Positions 15,724-23,265 of a stretch of DNA of 64,000 nucleotides are shown piece by piece. Positions within the stretch are counted from its first letter, which is position 1, and each line of letters begins with the position of its first letter. The stretch lies in contig JAFGLG010000002.1 of assembly GCA_016928155.1 (NCBI GenBank), positions 62,001-126,000 of the forward strand, read 5' to 3'. The position numbers were made by a program, and so were the translations under genes. Origin of the DNA: Candidatus Woesearchaeota archaeon. GTDB taxonomy: Archaea; Nanobdellota; Nanobdellia; Woesearchaeales; JAFGLG01. Below the pieces are notes generated by a model that was not told the origin of the DNA, did not search any database, and saw nothing but the letters and a program-made list of their open reading frames with translations.

Positions 15724-16890
15724 ATGAAAAAGCTGGGATGGTTAAGCGGAATCGGACTCCTTCTGATGCCGGCTCTGGCTGCAGCACAGACAAGCGCAGT
15801 CCAGAAGATACTTGATGTGCTCAACACACAAGTCGGATTCCTGTTCTACAACTTCAATCTCGGCGACAGGATGTACCTGTTCTACATCAAGTTCTGCCTT
15901 TGGATAATAATATTCTCAATCCTGTTCTATGCAGGAGGATTTGTCTTCAGGGATTCAGGCAGAAGGCAGAGGAACAGAGGGATCAGGGTCACATTAGCAA
16001 TTGTGATTGCGCTGATATCAGCCATTGCAATACCTGATGAGATGGTAAGGCCGATAGTAGAATCATACGGCATAGTCGCGATAGCGCTTCTTGTGGGAAT
16101 GCCTCTATTCGGAATCGTATATTTCAACCATGTAGTGCTGCCAAGGCAGGGAGGGGCATTCCACGGATTCAGGGCAGCGATATACTATATCCTTGCTTTG
16201 CTCATCACAAATATTGTAGAAGGTGTCAGGTCAGCAGAACTGTTCGCATGGGTCGATGATCTTTATTTCTGGGGATCACTGGCAAGGGATATATGCCTGA
16301 TATTGATGATCTTCTACCTAATAGCTGCAATTGCCAGCGCATTCAGGAGAGATGATGCGCAGCCAGATGCAGCAGGAGGAGAGACTATATGGGACAGGCT
16401 GAGAGGAACAGCTCCCAGAAGAGCTGCTGACGGACAGCCTTATCCTGCAGACCTCAGAGGAGAAATAACCAATCTCAGGAATGACATAACAGCAGTGCAG
16501 GCCTATCTGAATGGATCATTAGCGCCATCATCAACAGGGCTGATGAACTGGAGGCAGACATTGGCACCAGCGCCGCCTGCTCTGTCCGGAGCACCAGGTG
16601 CAGGCATTTATACATTGCCTCCGGGAGCTGCAGGATCATGCTGGACCTTCCCTATGGGAGCATTCAATCCGATGGCAGAACTTGCAGCCTGGCAGGGCCA
16701 CTGGGCACATCTCCAGACCCTGCTCGCAAATGCAAACAACCTGCTCAGACAGATAGCAACAGACCCTAATGTAGCAAGACTGAACAATGCAGATTCAAGA
16801 GCACTGGCCACAGAAGGAGCCAGACTGGCCACAATCGCAGGGCAGATAAGGGTACATAGAAATCAATTCCATCATGACATGAGGATCTAA
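15724..16890 (+). CDS. Membrane protein (paralog B)
   Basis: A 388-residue protein with a signal peptide (LLLMPALAAAQT) and about five membrane segments (FCLWIIIFSILFYAGGFVF, ESYGIVAIALLVGMPLFGIV and others) matching paralog A, followed by an Ala/Pro-rich soluble region with a single Cys. In contrast to paralog A the C-terminus is not a lysine-rich coiled coil. It starts 34 bases after paralog A and ends one base before the next gene, so the three are one operon. Function unknown; tandem paralogs with different soluble ends suggest a hetero-oligomer. Confidence 0.7.
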   Translation: MKKLGWLSGIGLLLMPALAAAQTSAVQKILDVLNTQVGFLFYNFNLGDRMYLFYIKFCLWIIIFSILFYAGGFVFRDSGRRQRNRGIRVTLAIVIALISAIAIPDEMVRPIVESYGIVAIALLVGMPLFGIVYFNHVVLPRQGGAFHGFRAAIYYILALLITNIVEGVRSAELFAWVDDLYFWGSLARDICLILMIFYLIAAIASAFRRDDAQPDAAGGETIWDRLRGTAPRRAADGQPYPADLRGEITNLRNDITAVQAYLNGSLAPSSTGLMNWRQTLAPAPPALSGAPGAGIYTLPPGAAGSCWTFPMGAFNPMAELAAWQGHWAHLQTLLANANNLLRQIATDPNVARLNNADSRALATEGARLATIAGQIRVHRNQFHHDMRI

Positions 16891-16891
16891 A

Positions 16892-17830
16892 ATGAGCCAA
16901 GGAATAACAATACAGGAGGCAATAAGCCATACAGATGCGAGATTCGACACAGAACTGAAGAGACTGTTCGAAATACTCAAGCATCTCCAGACAGCCCTGC
17001 ATGAGAAAGGAGTGAGCAGCATCATCCATAAAGCCATGTCAATCACGCTTACCTCAATCAAGGAGATATCACACCTTACAGCGCAAGAAAAACAGGAGAT
17101 TGCACAGGAAGCAGATGGAGAGAGAAGGCAGAAGGGAGAGCTGACTGATCTCAACACAATCTATAATCTCATCAATGAAGCTGAGAATAACAACAAGCAG
17201 GCTATTGAGATTTGGATGGATATGGAAAACATTGAAAAATCTGAACTGAAAAAAATATTTGATATAGAAAAACAGATAAACGCACATTTTAGTGAGGGTA
17301 TACTTTCTGATCCAACACAATTAGAGAAGAAAATCAAGGAATTCCTTGAAATGTATGGTGAGAAGGGAAAAGCATCCATGAGGCATGATCAGCTGATAAG
17401 AATATTAACTGAACTTTCAACAAGAAACAAAAATATTGCGCTACACATTGAAGCACTAAAAGAACATGAAAAAAGACTGGAAGGAGAGGATAAAACGAGG
17501 ATAAATCAATATTTAGGATTACTAACAAAATTAGAGGACAGATTCAATGAAGCAAACAAACATACAAAGGAATTCAATGCATTAAGCAGGGATTTAAACG
17601 GCATCCAAGGCAGGATCCAAGAAATTTTCAAAGAGATGCTGGATAATAAGGATAATTCAAGTATAGTTAATGAAAAAATAAATATACTACGAGAACTCGC
17701 AAGAGGAGCAAAAGCATTCATAACAAAAATGATCAAATTTGAAGAAAACCTGGTAAAATATCTTAATGAGAATGAAAAGCTTGTCTTAGAACTCAAGGAG
17801 AAGTTTGAGCAGCTTATCCACAGAGGATAG
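16892..17830 (+). CDS. Coiled-coil protein of the membrane operon
   Basis: A 312-residue almost fully helical protein without membrane segments, with repeated heptads throughout. The ATG follows the stop of paralog B by one base, so translation is coupled. From about 17180 onward the codons are noticeably more AT-rich than in the first part, which may mark a join of two sources or relaxed constraint in the coil. No family is recognised. It may pair with the coiled-coil tail of paralog A. Confidence 0.65.
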   Translation: MSQGITIQEAISHTDARFDTELKRLFEILKHLQTALHEKGVSSIIHKAMSITLTSIKEISHLTAQEKQEIAQEADGERRQKGELTDLNTIYNLINEAENNNKQAIEIWMDMENIEKSELKKIFDIEKQINAHFSEGILSDPTQLEKKIKEFLEMYGEKGKASMRHDQLIRILTELSTRNKNIALHIEALKEHEKRLEGEDKTRINQYLGLLTKLEDRFNEANKHTKEFNALSRDLNGIQGRIQEIFKEMLDNKDNSSIVNEKINILRELARGAKAFITKMIKFEENLVKYLNENEKLVLELKEKFEQLIHRG

Positions 17831-17889
17831 AATTTTCAACAATATTTATATACTAAGTTCTTATTAATGCAGCAAAAGAGGTGCACATC

Positions 17890-18600
17890 ATGGAGATAAA
17901 CCTTATCAAGAAGCCGAAGAACCCCACCATACTGGAAGGATTTCCCGGCTTCGGACTCATAGGCACAATAACAACTGAATATCTGATAGACCATCTCAAG
18001 ACAGAGCTCATAGGCACGATCTGGATACCTGAGATGCCTGCACTGGCAGCAATACATGAGAACAAGCTCATACAGCCGATAGGGCTGTTCTACTCAAAAG
18101 AACACAACATCGTGATAGTCCATGTCATAACAAGCGCAACAGGCTTTGAATGGAAGCTATGCAAGGCAGTCAGGGATGTGGCAGAGATGCTGCAGGCAAA
18201 AGAGATACTGTCACTTGAAGGGGTCGGAAGCGCGATGCCAGTCGAGAACCCGGCAGTGTTCTACTTCACCACAGAGAAGAACAGGGAGAAAGACTTCAAG
18301 AAACTGAAGATAAGCCCCCTCGGCGAGGGTATCATAATGGGTGTGACAGCAAGCATCCTCCTGAGAGAGGACAAGCTGCCTGTCAGTGCGCTCTTTGTCG
18401 AGGCGCAGAGCAATCTTCCGGATTCCAAAGCAGCAGCGAAGATCATTGAGACCCTCGACAAGCTGTTTGGCCTAGACGTGGATCCGAAGCCGCTGCTCGA
18501 GCAGGCAGAGAAATTCGAGGGCAAGATAAAGAACCTCCTTGACCAGGCAAAGTTCGCGACACAGGAACAGAAGAAAAAGATGCTAAGCTATGTAGGATAA
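17890..18600 (+). CDS. PAC2 family protein (proteasome assembly chaperone-like)
   Basis: A 236-residue PAC2 protein. The family start PTILEGFPGFGLIGTITTEYLI and the core EILSLEGVGSAMP and PLGEGIIMGVTASILL are clear. Archaeal PAC2 proteins (PbaA/PbaB group) are related to the eukaryotic proteasome assembly chaperones, though several bind other partners. ATG 17890 follows GAGGTG with good spacing and is preferred over GTG 17881. The C-terminus is a helical lysine-rich extension. It has its own TATA-like region (17845-17855) after the membrane operon. Confidence 0.88.
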   Translation: MEINLIKKPKNPTILEGFPGFGLIGTITTEYLIDHLKTELIGTIWIPEMPALAAIHENKLIQPIGLFYSKEHNIVIVHVITSATGFEWKLCKAVRDVAEMLQAKEILSLEGVGSAMPVENPAVFYFTTEKNREKDFKKLKISPLGEGIIMGVTASILLREDKLPVSALFVEAQSNLPDSKAAAKIIETLDKLFGLDVDPKPLLEQAEKFEGKIKNLLDQAKFATQEQKKKMLSYVG

Positions 18601-19113
18601 GCTTTTTTCTTATAATTTTTAGTGTTATGCTCACTTTCTTGATCTGTATATAAAGGAAAGCCTTATATTGGCTTAAAACCATGCCTGGGTATACCAGAAT
18701 AGGCTGGCTAGTTGCTCCGGAATCCATATTCTTACAAGCTCAATTTCTCAGGAAAACCTAAACCTTCGAATTCTGTGTCCTGGGGCTTTTTGGCCTTTGG
18801 ATCCTATACAAAATACCCCATCTCCCACTAGTGCCTAACTAATTAAAATACACTACCCAGATTTAGATGTGACATTTTAATCATGTTATCCTCACTTTAC
18901 ACTGATTTTTGATAGTTTTTTAATTAATTTCAATATTAACAATTATTAATATATATATTCTTTAAAATATATATTATGATTTATTTTTTAATAAGGGGCT
19001 ATTTTTTTAGTTATAATAAATTGTATATATTTTATAACACTAATATTTATATATTTATCTTATTAGTACTACTTAGTGATTACATTAAAAAAACAAAGCT
19101 GGGAGGTGTTTTT
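18601..19113. other. Gene-free AT-rich stretch with possible small RNA
   Basis: This 513-base stretch contains no credible protein frame. A strong TATA box (TATATAAA, 18647-18654) is followed about 26 bases later by a less AT-rich block (18681-18820) with short complementary segments: GGGTAT 18687-18692 with ATACCC 18813-18818, and CAGAAT 18695-18700 with ATTCTG 18770-18775. That arrangement would suit a small non-coding RNA. It was compared by eye with tRNA, 5S, SRP and RNase P RNA and matched none. Bases 18880-19080 are extremely AT-rich and hold the promoter of the next small gene. Confidence 0.3.
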
Positions 19114-19314
19114 GTGAAATTCAAAGAACTCGTTAAAAGGTCTTTTTCAAAGGTTAGAGCCGAAATAGAGACATTCAAAGGTTCCATGAATGAGTGGATC
19201 ATTTTCCTGGATGGGGGGCAAAGAGACCTCTCGCTTAGGGTCAGAGCAATGGAGAATAAAATAGAAGAATTAGAGCTTCTTTTGAAAGAATCAGGCATTA
19301 TACAATCAAAATAA
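19114..19314 (+). CDS. Small conserved-looking helical protein, 66 residues
   Basis: Starts at GTG 19114, 5 bases after the strong ribosome site GGGAGGTG (19101-19108). The product starts KFKELVKRSFSKVRAEIETF and ends in a coiled coil (RVRAMENKIEELELLLKE), with WIIFLDGG in the middle. No membrane segment once this start is used; the longer frame from 18976 would add a hydrophobic AT-derived stretch that is probably not translated. Small proteins of this shape are common in DPANN-like genomes, but the function is not known. Confidence 0.65.
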   Translation: MKFKELVKRSFSKVRAEIETFKGSMNEWIIFLDGGQRDLSLRVRAMENKIEELELLLKESGIIQSK

Positions 19315-19315
19315 C

Positions 19316-19597
19316 TTAATGCTTTTTTTGTTTTCCTTTGATAATCAATAAATCTTCTTTTTGCTCAACTTCAATTGATTCAAGGTCATTTATCACTATA
19401 TCTGACCCAAATGGCCAATATTCAACACAAAGACCGCATAACTCAACTTTTTGTATATTATCATACTCAAGCATCTCAAAAGGTACTTTATCTGTCAAAT
19501 GCGGGTCATTAATCTCGAATAAATGGATAAAAACTGGATAGTGATCTTCTACACGCTTTTTACGCCCAATAACAATGCTTTTTGTCTTGTAGTTCAT
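19316..19597 (-). CDS. Hypothetical small beta-rich protein
   Basis: A 93-residue protein starting at ATG 19597 (preceded by GCAGGGGATT); a longer form would start at 19675. Alternating hydrophobic residues (KSIVIGRKK, DHYPVFIHLFEI, DLLIIKG) suggest a small beta sheet. Two cysteines lie in ELCGLCVEYW. No family is recognised. It is convergent with the 66-residue gene, one base apart. Composition is AT-rich like the surrounding island. Confidence 0.5.
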   Translation of the reverse strand: MNYKTKSIVIGRKKRVEDHYPVFIHLFEINDPHLTDKVPFEMLEYDNIQKVELCGLCVEYWPFGSDIVINDLESIEVEQKEDLLIIKGKQKKH

Positions 19598-20293
19598 TTT
19601 TAATCCCCTGCAAAATGGCCTTAATCTTTGCTTTACCAAGGCAATTAACCCACAATCGGTTAATATCTGACCCAATATTTAAATTTTCTCTATATAAGAC
19701 ATATCCACTGAGATCTAAAAGCTTTAATCATGATTTATCTTAGTTTGATATAATATTTTAATTAATAATTATAAATTATTATCTTTTTTTGACAGATTGC
19801 AGATTCCAGGAAACAGGCAAAAAAACAGGGGATTTTGATCTGGCCATATCTATTCGGGATAATATCTTAACCAGGCTGTAAAACCCCTGAATAGTGCGAC
19901 TTTGGGCATATTTCTGCTCAGGAAGCCCCCTTCCTGAAGCAAGAGGGCTTGAAGTTATCTGTCGGAATGATGTATTAAAGGTATGGGAAAAGGTATATCA
20001 GACAGAGAAGATTCCTTAATTTAGGTGTCTAGAGGCAGTTCTTAATATCGGGATAATACCGAATATTCTAAAAAGTCAGAAAATCCGAGTTTAATCTGAT
20101 TTTAATCAGGATTTTTGGACTATTAGGACCTGTTAAAGCAGGTTTAATGCGAGATTTGAATGTATAGTGTAATTTTGATAATATATTATTATCAAAAACT
20201 AAATTTTTTTATCTAATAACTAATATTATTTTATCGATTAAATTCGGGATAATCCAAACATTTAAATAAAACTAAATCCTGAAGATCCATGAG
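19598..20293. other. Gene-free stretch upstream of HTH regulator
   Basis: Almost 700 bases without a supported protein. It holds the candidate structured RNA at 19791-19963, a possible terminator hairpin CTGAT/ATCAG at 20096-20109 followed by GATTTTT, three of the ATTATCCCGAAT-type sites, and the TATA-like TTTAAATAA (20260-20268) of the HTH gene. Confidence 0.6.
19791..19963 (+). ncRNA. Candidate structured RNA of unknown class
   Basis: A TATA element (TTATAAAT, 19769-19776) precedes a less AT-rich block with nested complementary segments: GACAGAT 19791-19797 with ATCTGTC 19957-19963 closes the fold, CAGGGG 19826-19831 pairs with CCCCTG 19884-19889, CTGG 19840-19843 with CCAG 19871-19874, and an 8-pair hairpin lies at 19918-19937 (loop CCCC). 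AAGCCC 19924-19929 can pair instead with GGGCTT 19945-19950, giving a switch-like alternative. It matches no RNA family I can recognise. Each pairing is short, so a chance origin remains possible. Confidence 0.4.
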
Positions 20294-20930
20294 GTGATCA
20301 AAATCTCAAAGATTGTACTGACAAATTCGAGCCCTGGGCTCAATGCAAATTCAGAGGAACTGGCAAAGATAATCATTGACCGGATAGGCCTAATGCCGCG
20401 AAAGAAAGGCTCCACAGACAAGATGCACAATGTGCTGATAGAGCTGTATGAGCGGAGCAAGGACGCATACAGGGAGAAGAAACCAGAATCTGCCGTCGTC
20501 ACAGTGGAAAACATGGCACTCCTGGCAGGCATCACAAGGCAGACAATGTATGAATACCTGAACAGATGGATAGATCTCAACCTGATATCAAAGACAAGCT
20601 ATATCAAAGACGGCAAGGTGATAATAGGCTATAAGCTGAATGGCAACACATTGGAGAATGCCTTTGAAAAAGTCAGGCAGAGAGTTGCTGACAACCTTGA
20701 CCAGACAGCTGAGTACATAGGGGAAGTTCAGAAATTGCTGAAAAATGAAAAGATAAGTGAGTCTCAAAAGGCAAAACTTTCTGGAAATGATTAATTATTA
20801 TTATCATTTTTTATAGTTTATATTAAACATTTTTTAGTTTGATGAATTTGTCGAAATTATATAGAATATATTAATATATAATGTTTTACTATTACAATCC
20901 CGAATTAATTCTTTATTATTCCGAATAATA
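19852..20930. promoter_or_regulatory. Repeated ATTAT(C/T)CCGAAT sites around the HTH gene
   Basis: Copies or near copies on either strand occur at 19852-19863, 20046-20057 (overlapping a second half, ACCGAATAT), 20242-20253 just before the TATA-like box, 20896-20906 (partial), and 20916-20930 as a palindrome ATTATTC-C-GAATAAT. They flank and precede the HTH gene at 20294-20794, the pattern of an autoregulated repressor or a replicon-type binding array. Confidence 0.55.
20294..20794 (+). CDS. HTH DNA-binding regulator
   Basis: A 166-residue protein with a helix-turn-helix at about residues 77-105 (VENMALLAGITRQTMYEYLNRW) followed by a wing-like segment (SYIKDGKVIIGYKLNG) and a helical C-terminus that could dimerise. 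It starts at GTG 20294 in the text GAGGTGATC; with the TATA-like box at 20260-20268 the mRNA would be almost leaderless. Repeated palindromic sites surround it. It may repress itself and neighbours, or bind an origin or centromere-like region. The family is not named with certainty. Confidence 0.7.
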   Translation: MIKISKIVLTNSSPGLNANSEELAKIIIDRIGLMPRKKGSTDKMHNVLIELYERSKDAYREKKPESAVVTVENMALLAGITRQTMYEYLNRWIDLNLISKTSYIKDGKVIIGYKLNGNTLENAFEKVRQRVADNLDQTAEYIGEVQKLLKNEKISESQKAKLSGND

Positions 20931-21313
20931 AAGGAGAGGAAAAGAAGAGTTATATATAGATTTTCAATATTGAAAATAAAAAAAGTGAGAGTTAAACCAT
21001 AAAAAGGGGAATATGGGATTAAGACAATTATTAATTTCCATATTGAAATATATTAAGGTGATTGCGGGCTTTAGTGATTATAAATTTCTATATTGAAAAA
21101 AATTAAAACAATATAAGAGTTAGGCATTAGGGACTGAGTGGCATTTTGATTAATGGGAGGATAGGGTCAGGTGATGAAAGAGATGAAATCCTGCCAGATC
21201 CCTATCAGGGCAGAAGAAGGCATTAAACAGGCAGAAATACCCTAATGACAAATGTTTGTATAGGCTGTTTTTTAAATGAAATGAGAAAAGTGAGGAAAAA
21301 GTGAGGATAAACC
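20795..21313. other. Gene-free AT-rich stretch with repeated palindromes
   Basis: No protein frame is supported. Besides two ATTAT(C/T)CCGAAT-type sites it holds three copies of a second palindrome, TTTCNATATTGAAA, at 20963-20976, 21035-21048 and 21085-21098. The last 150 bases before 21313 have normal composition and lie beyond the 3' end of the minus-strand gene; no terminator is evident. Confidence 0.6.
20962..21099. repeat. Three copies of TTTCNATATTGAAA palindrome
   Basis: TTTTCAATATTGAAAA (20962-20977, perfect), ATTTCCATATTGAAAT (21034-21049) and ATTTCTATATTGAAAA (21084-21099). Related copies occur near promoters elsewhere in the window, for example ATTTTCAATATGGAAT at 28495-28510 and TTTTCCAATATAGAAAA at 14154-14170. 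Likely a binding site of a widely used regulator. Confidence 0.5.
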
Positions 21314-21610
21314 CTATAAATCCGGCAGATTGGCAAAATGCTGAGCCTTGAATATGGCCAAGAGCATCTCCTGGACATCATCCTTCTTGAACCTCCTTGT
21401 ATCAAGCTGACTGACCAGGATATGGTCTGTGCCTGAATAATCAACACTGGCAATTGGAATAAAATCAACCCGTCCTGGAACAAACCATTTCGCCTCGACA
21501 TACTTGACCTGAGGATCCTTAGGATCAGGCATGATACGATACTGCCCGATAGACTCAATCTCACGAATGACCAATTCTATTGATTCACGTTCTATGTAGA
21601 GCCTTGCCAT
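21314..21610 (-). CDS. Hypothetical protein, 98 residues
   Basis: A compact alpha/beta protein (ARLYIERESIELVIREIESI at the start, YVEAKWFVPGRVDFIPI in the middle) with no recognised family, no cysteines and no membrane segment. GC content is like the normal genome, in contrast to the AT-rich DNA at its 3' side, which supports coding. An overlapping frame at 21223-21564 on the same strand was judged a shadow. Confidence 0.6.
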   Translation of the reverse strand: MARLYIERESIELVIREIESIGQYRIMPDPKDPQVKYVEAKWFVPGRVDFIPIASVDYSGTDHILVSQLDTRRFKKDDVQEMLLAIFKAQHFANLPDL

Positions 21611-21692
21611 AACAAGAGTATAGGCATTCAGTATAAATAATTTTTCTCGTCGTCACTAATCCAGACAAAGATGGCCGGACCGAAGAGACAAG

Positions 21693-22208
21693 CTAGACAG
21701 CGTTCAGGGAAACAGACTCCATCCTGACAATGCTGTGCTTGGCATGCCTGGCTGCAAAAGCATCATCGAGCTCATAGAACAGAGTATTGTCGACTTCATT
21801 GGTCCTGACAATAATCCCCTTCTCCATTATGGACCTGAGTATCTGCCTCACCTTCAGCTCAGTGAGGTTAGCCCTGCGGGCGATATCCTGCAGACTCAGC
21901 GGAGAACCGATGCTGAAGGTATAGAGCACAAGGAACACCTTCGCCTCCACCTCATCAAGAAAAATCTCCTCCTTAGCCTTCGGAAGGCTGTGGATCATGA
22001 GCTGGAGCTCATCCATCCTCTCCTCAAGCTTAGCGAGGCGAGCATCAAAATCAGAGAAAACAACTGAATTCTCCTGGATCTCCCGTGTATTCTCATTGAT
22101 GGCTTCCCTGTGGTCATCCATCTCCTCTCGGATCGCATGGAAAGACCTCTTCAGAACCATATGCAAAGCTTCAAAATCCCCCGGAACATTCGCATCCCTT
22201 TTTTCCAA
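21693..22208 (-). CDS. Coiled-coil winged-helix DNA-binding protein
   Basis: About 171 residues (183 if TTG 22244 is used). The first half is a charged coiled coil (REEMDDHREAINENTREIQE and onward); the second half is a winged helix (EVEAKVFLVLYTFSIG, then QDIARRANLTELKVRQILRSI). The TATA element TTTATAAAT at 22249-22257 would start the mRNA near 22226, so the TTG at 22208 is proposed; this start is uncertain. Possibly a chromatin or cell-cycle regulator; no ligand domain is seen. Confidence 0.7.
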   Translation of the reverse strand: MEKRDANVPGDFEALHMVLKRSFHAIREEMDDHREAINENTREIQENSVVFSDFDARLAKLEERMDELQLMIHSLPKAKEEIFLDEVEAKVFLVLYTFSIGSPLSLQDIARRANLTELKVRQILRSIMEKGIIVRTNEVDNTLFYELDDAFAARHAKHSIVRMESVSLNAV

Positions 22209-22310
22209 ATCAATGACCCCGACGCCGGACAGCTTACCGGGCAAGGATTTATAAATATTTCCAATATGTTATCCTTATCAGCAGTGACTATATGAAAAGA
22301 TTTTAAGACA

Positions 22311-22931
22311 ATGAAACTGAGCAAATCCGGGCTCGCAATCGAGCTCTCAAAGCTGAAAGCCTTCGAGGATCCCTCAGCCAAGCAAGAGCAATACCCCACA
22401 GATTCCGAGATTGCAGCAGAAGTGCTGTGGCAGGCAAAAATGCTCGGAGATGTCGACGACAAAAAAATCTCGGACCTCGGGGCAGGCACAGGCATATTGG
22501 GGATAGGGGCACTGCTCCTCGGTGCAGAGGAATGCATATTTGTCGAGAAGGATGCAGATGCAGTCAAGATATGCAAAGAGAACATTGAAGGATATGATAT
22601 AAATGCTGAAGTGATACAAGGGGATATCAATGATCTCAATGAGAAATGCGATGTCATCATAATGAATCCCCCGTTCGGCACAAAGAAGGAGCATGCAGAC
22701 AAGAGATTCTTAGAGCAGGCATTCAGGACAGCAGACATAATATATTCATTCCACAAGACCAGCACTGAAAAATTTGTCAAGGCGATCGCAAAAGACCATG
22801 GATTCGATGTGACCAACAGATGGGATTTCTCATTCCCCTTGAAAAAAACACATAAGTTCCATAAGCGAAAGATACACAGGATAGAAGTCAGCTGCTTCAG
22901 GATGCAGAGGATGCAAGGCAAACATTTATAA
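22311..22931 (+). CDS. METTL5-like adenine N6-methyltransferase
   Basis: A 206-residue class I SAM-dependent methyltransferase with LGAGTGILGIGALLLGA (motif I, about 62-78), an acidic loop VEKDADA and the catalytic IMNPPFG motif near 120. The N-terminal LEDPSAKQEQYPTDSEIA-like region (KAFEDPSAKQEQYPT) is typical of the METTL5/archaeal group that methylates adenine in small-subunit rRNA. It is divergent from the coiled-coil wHTH gene and 24 bases upstream of Rpo11, which has its own TATA box. Confidence 0.88.
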   Translation: MKLSKSGLAIELSKLKAFEDPSAKQEQYPTDSEIAAEVLWQAKMLGDVDDKKISDLGAGTGILGIGALLLGAEECIFVEKDADAVKICKENIEGYDINAEVIQGDINDLNEKCDVIIMNPPFGTKKEHADKRFLEQAFRTADIIYSFHKTSTEKFVKAIAKDHGFDVTNRWDFSFPLKKTHKFHKRKIHRIEVSCFRMQRMQGKHL

Positions 22932-22955
22932 ATAAACCGAAGTTTTCCGGGTGCT

Positions 22956-23228
22956 ATGGAGATCAAGGTTCTAGAGAACAAGAAGACAAGATTTGTGGCA
23001 GAGATTTCAGGAGTCGGCCACACATTCTGCAACGCCCTAGTCTCTGAACTGTGGAATGACAAGGACGTGACAGCAGCAGCCTACAGCATAGACCACCCGT
23101 TTGTGGGGGTGCCTAAGCTTGTGCTAGAGACAAAATCCAAGAGCCCGAAAGATGTCCTGAAAGATGCCTCGAAAAGGATCCAAAAGAATTCTGAAAGCTT
23201 TGCAAAAACATTCGCAAAGATGAAGTGA
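22956..23228 (+). CDS. rpoL: DNA-directed RNA polymerase subunit Rpo11 (RpoL)
   Basis: A 90-residue homolog of archaeal Rpo11/eukaryotic Rpb11, which pairs with Rpo3 in the alpha-like platform of RNA polymerase. The core GVGHTFCNALVSELWND and AAYSIDHPFVGVPKL is diagnostic. The TATA element TTTATAAATA at 22926-22935 lies about 26 bases before the ATG, so the transcript is leaderless and independent of the upstream gene despite the short gap. Confidence 0.95.
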   Translation: MEIKVLENKKTRFVAEISGVGHTFCNALVSELWNDKDVTAAAYSIDHPFVGVPKLVLETKSKSPKDVLKDASKRIQKNSESFAKTFAKMK

Positions 23229-23265
23229 AGCAACACTTATTAACAAGTTCTAATCCCACCTCTCA

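Noticed and set aside
18443-18727. Minus-strand frame of 94 residues over the PAC2 3' end
   Set aside because: Shadow of the PAC2 gene; the part beyond 18600 is in a gap with promoter and possible RNA.
18681-18790. tRNA, 5S, SRP or RNase P RNA at the GC-richer block
   Set aside because: A TTCGAA word looked like a T loop, but the flanking bases do not pair and no acceptor stem or other family motif was found.
21223-21564. 113-residue minus-strand frame
   Set aside because: Overlaps the 98-residue gene in another frame and has shadow-like composition rich in Ser, Arg and Leu.
22151-23062. 303-residue minus-strand frame opposite the METTL5-like gene
   Set aside because: Antisense shadow: the opposite strand carries clear METTL5 and Rpo11 motifs.
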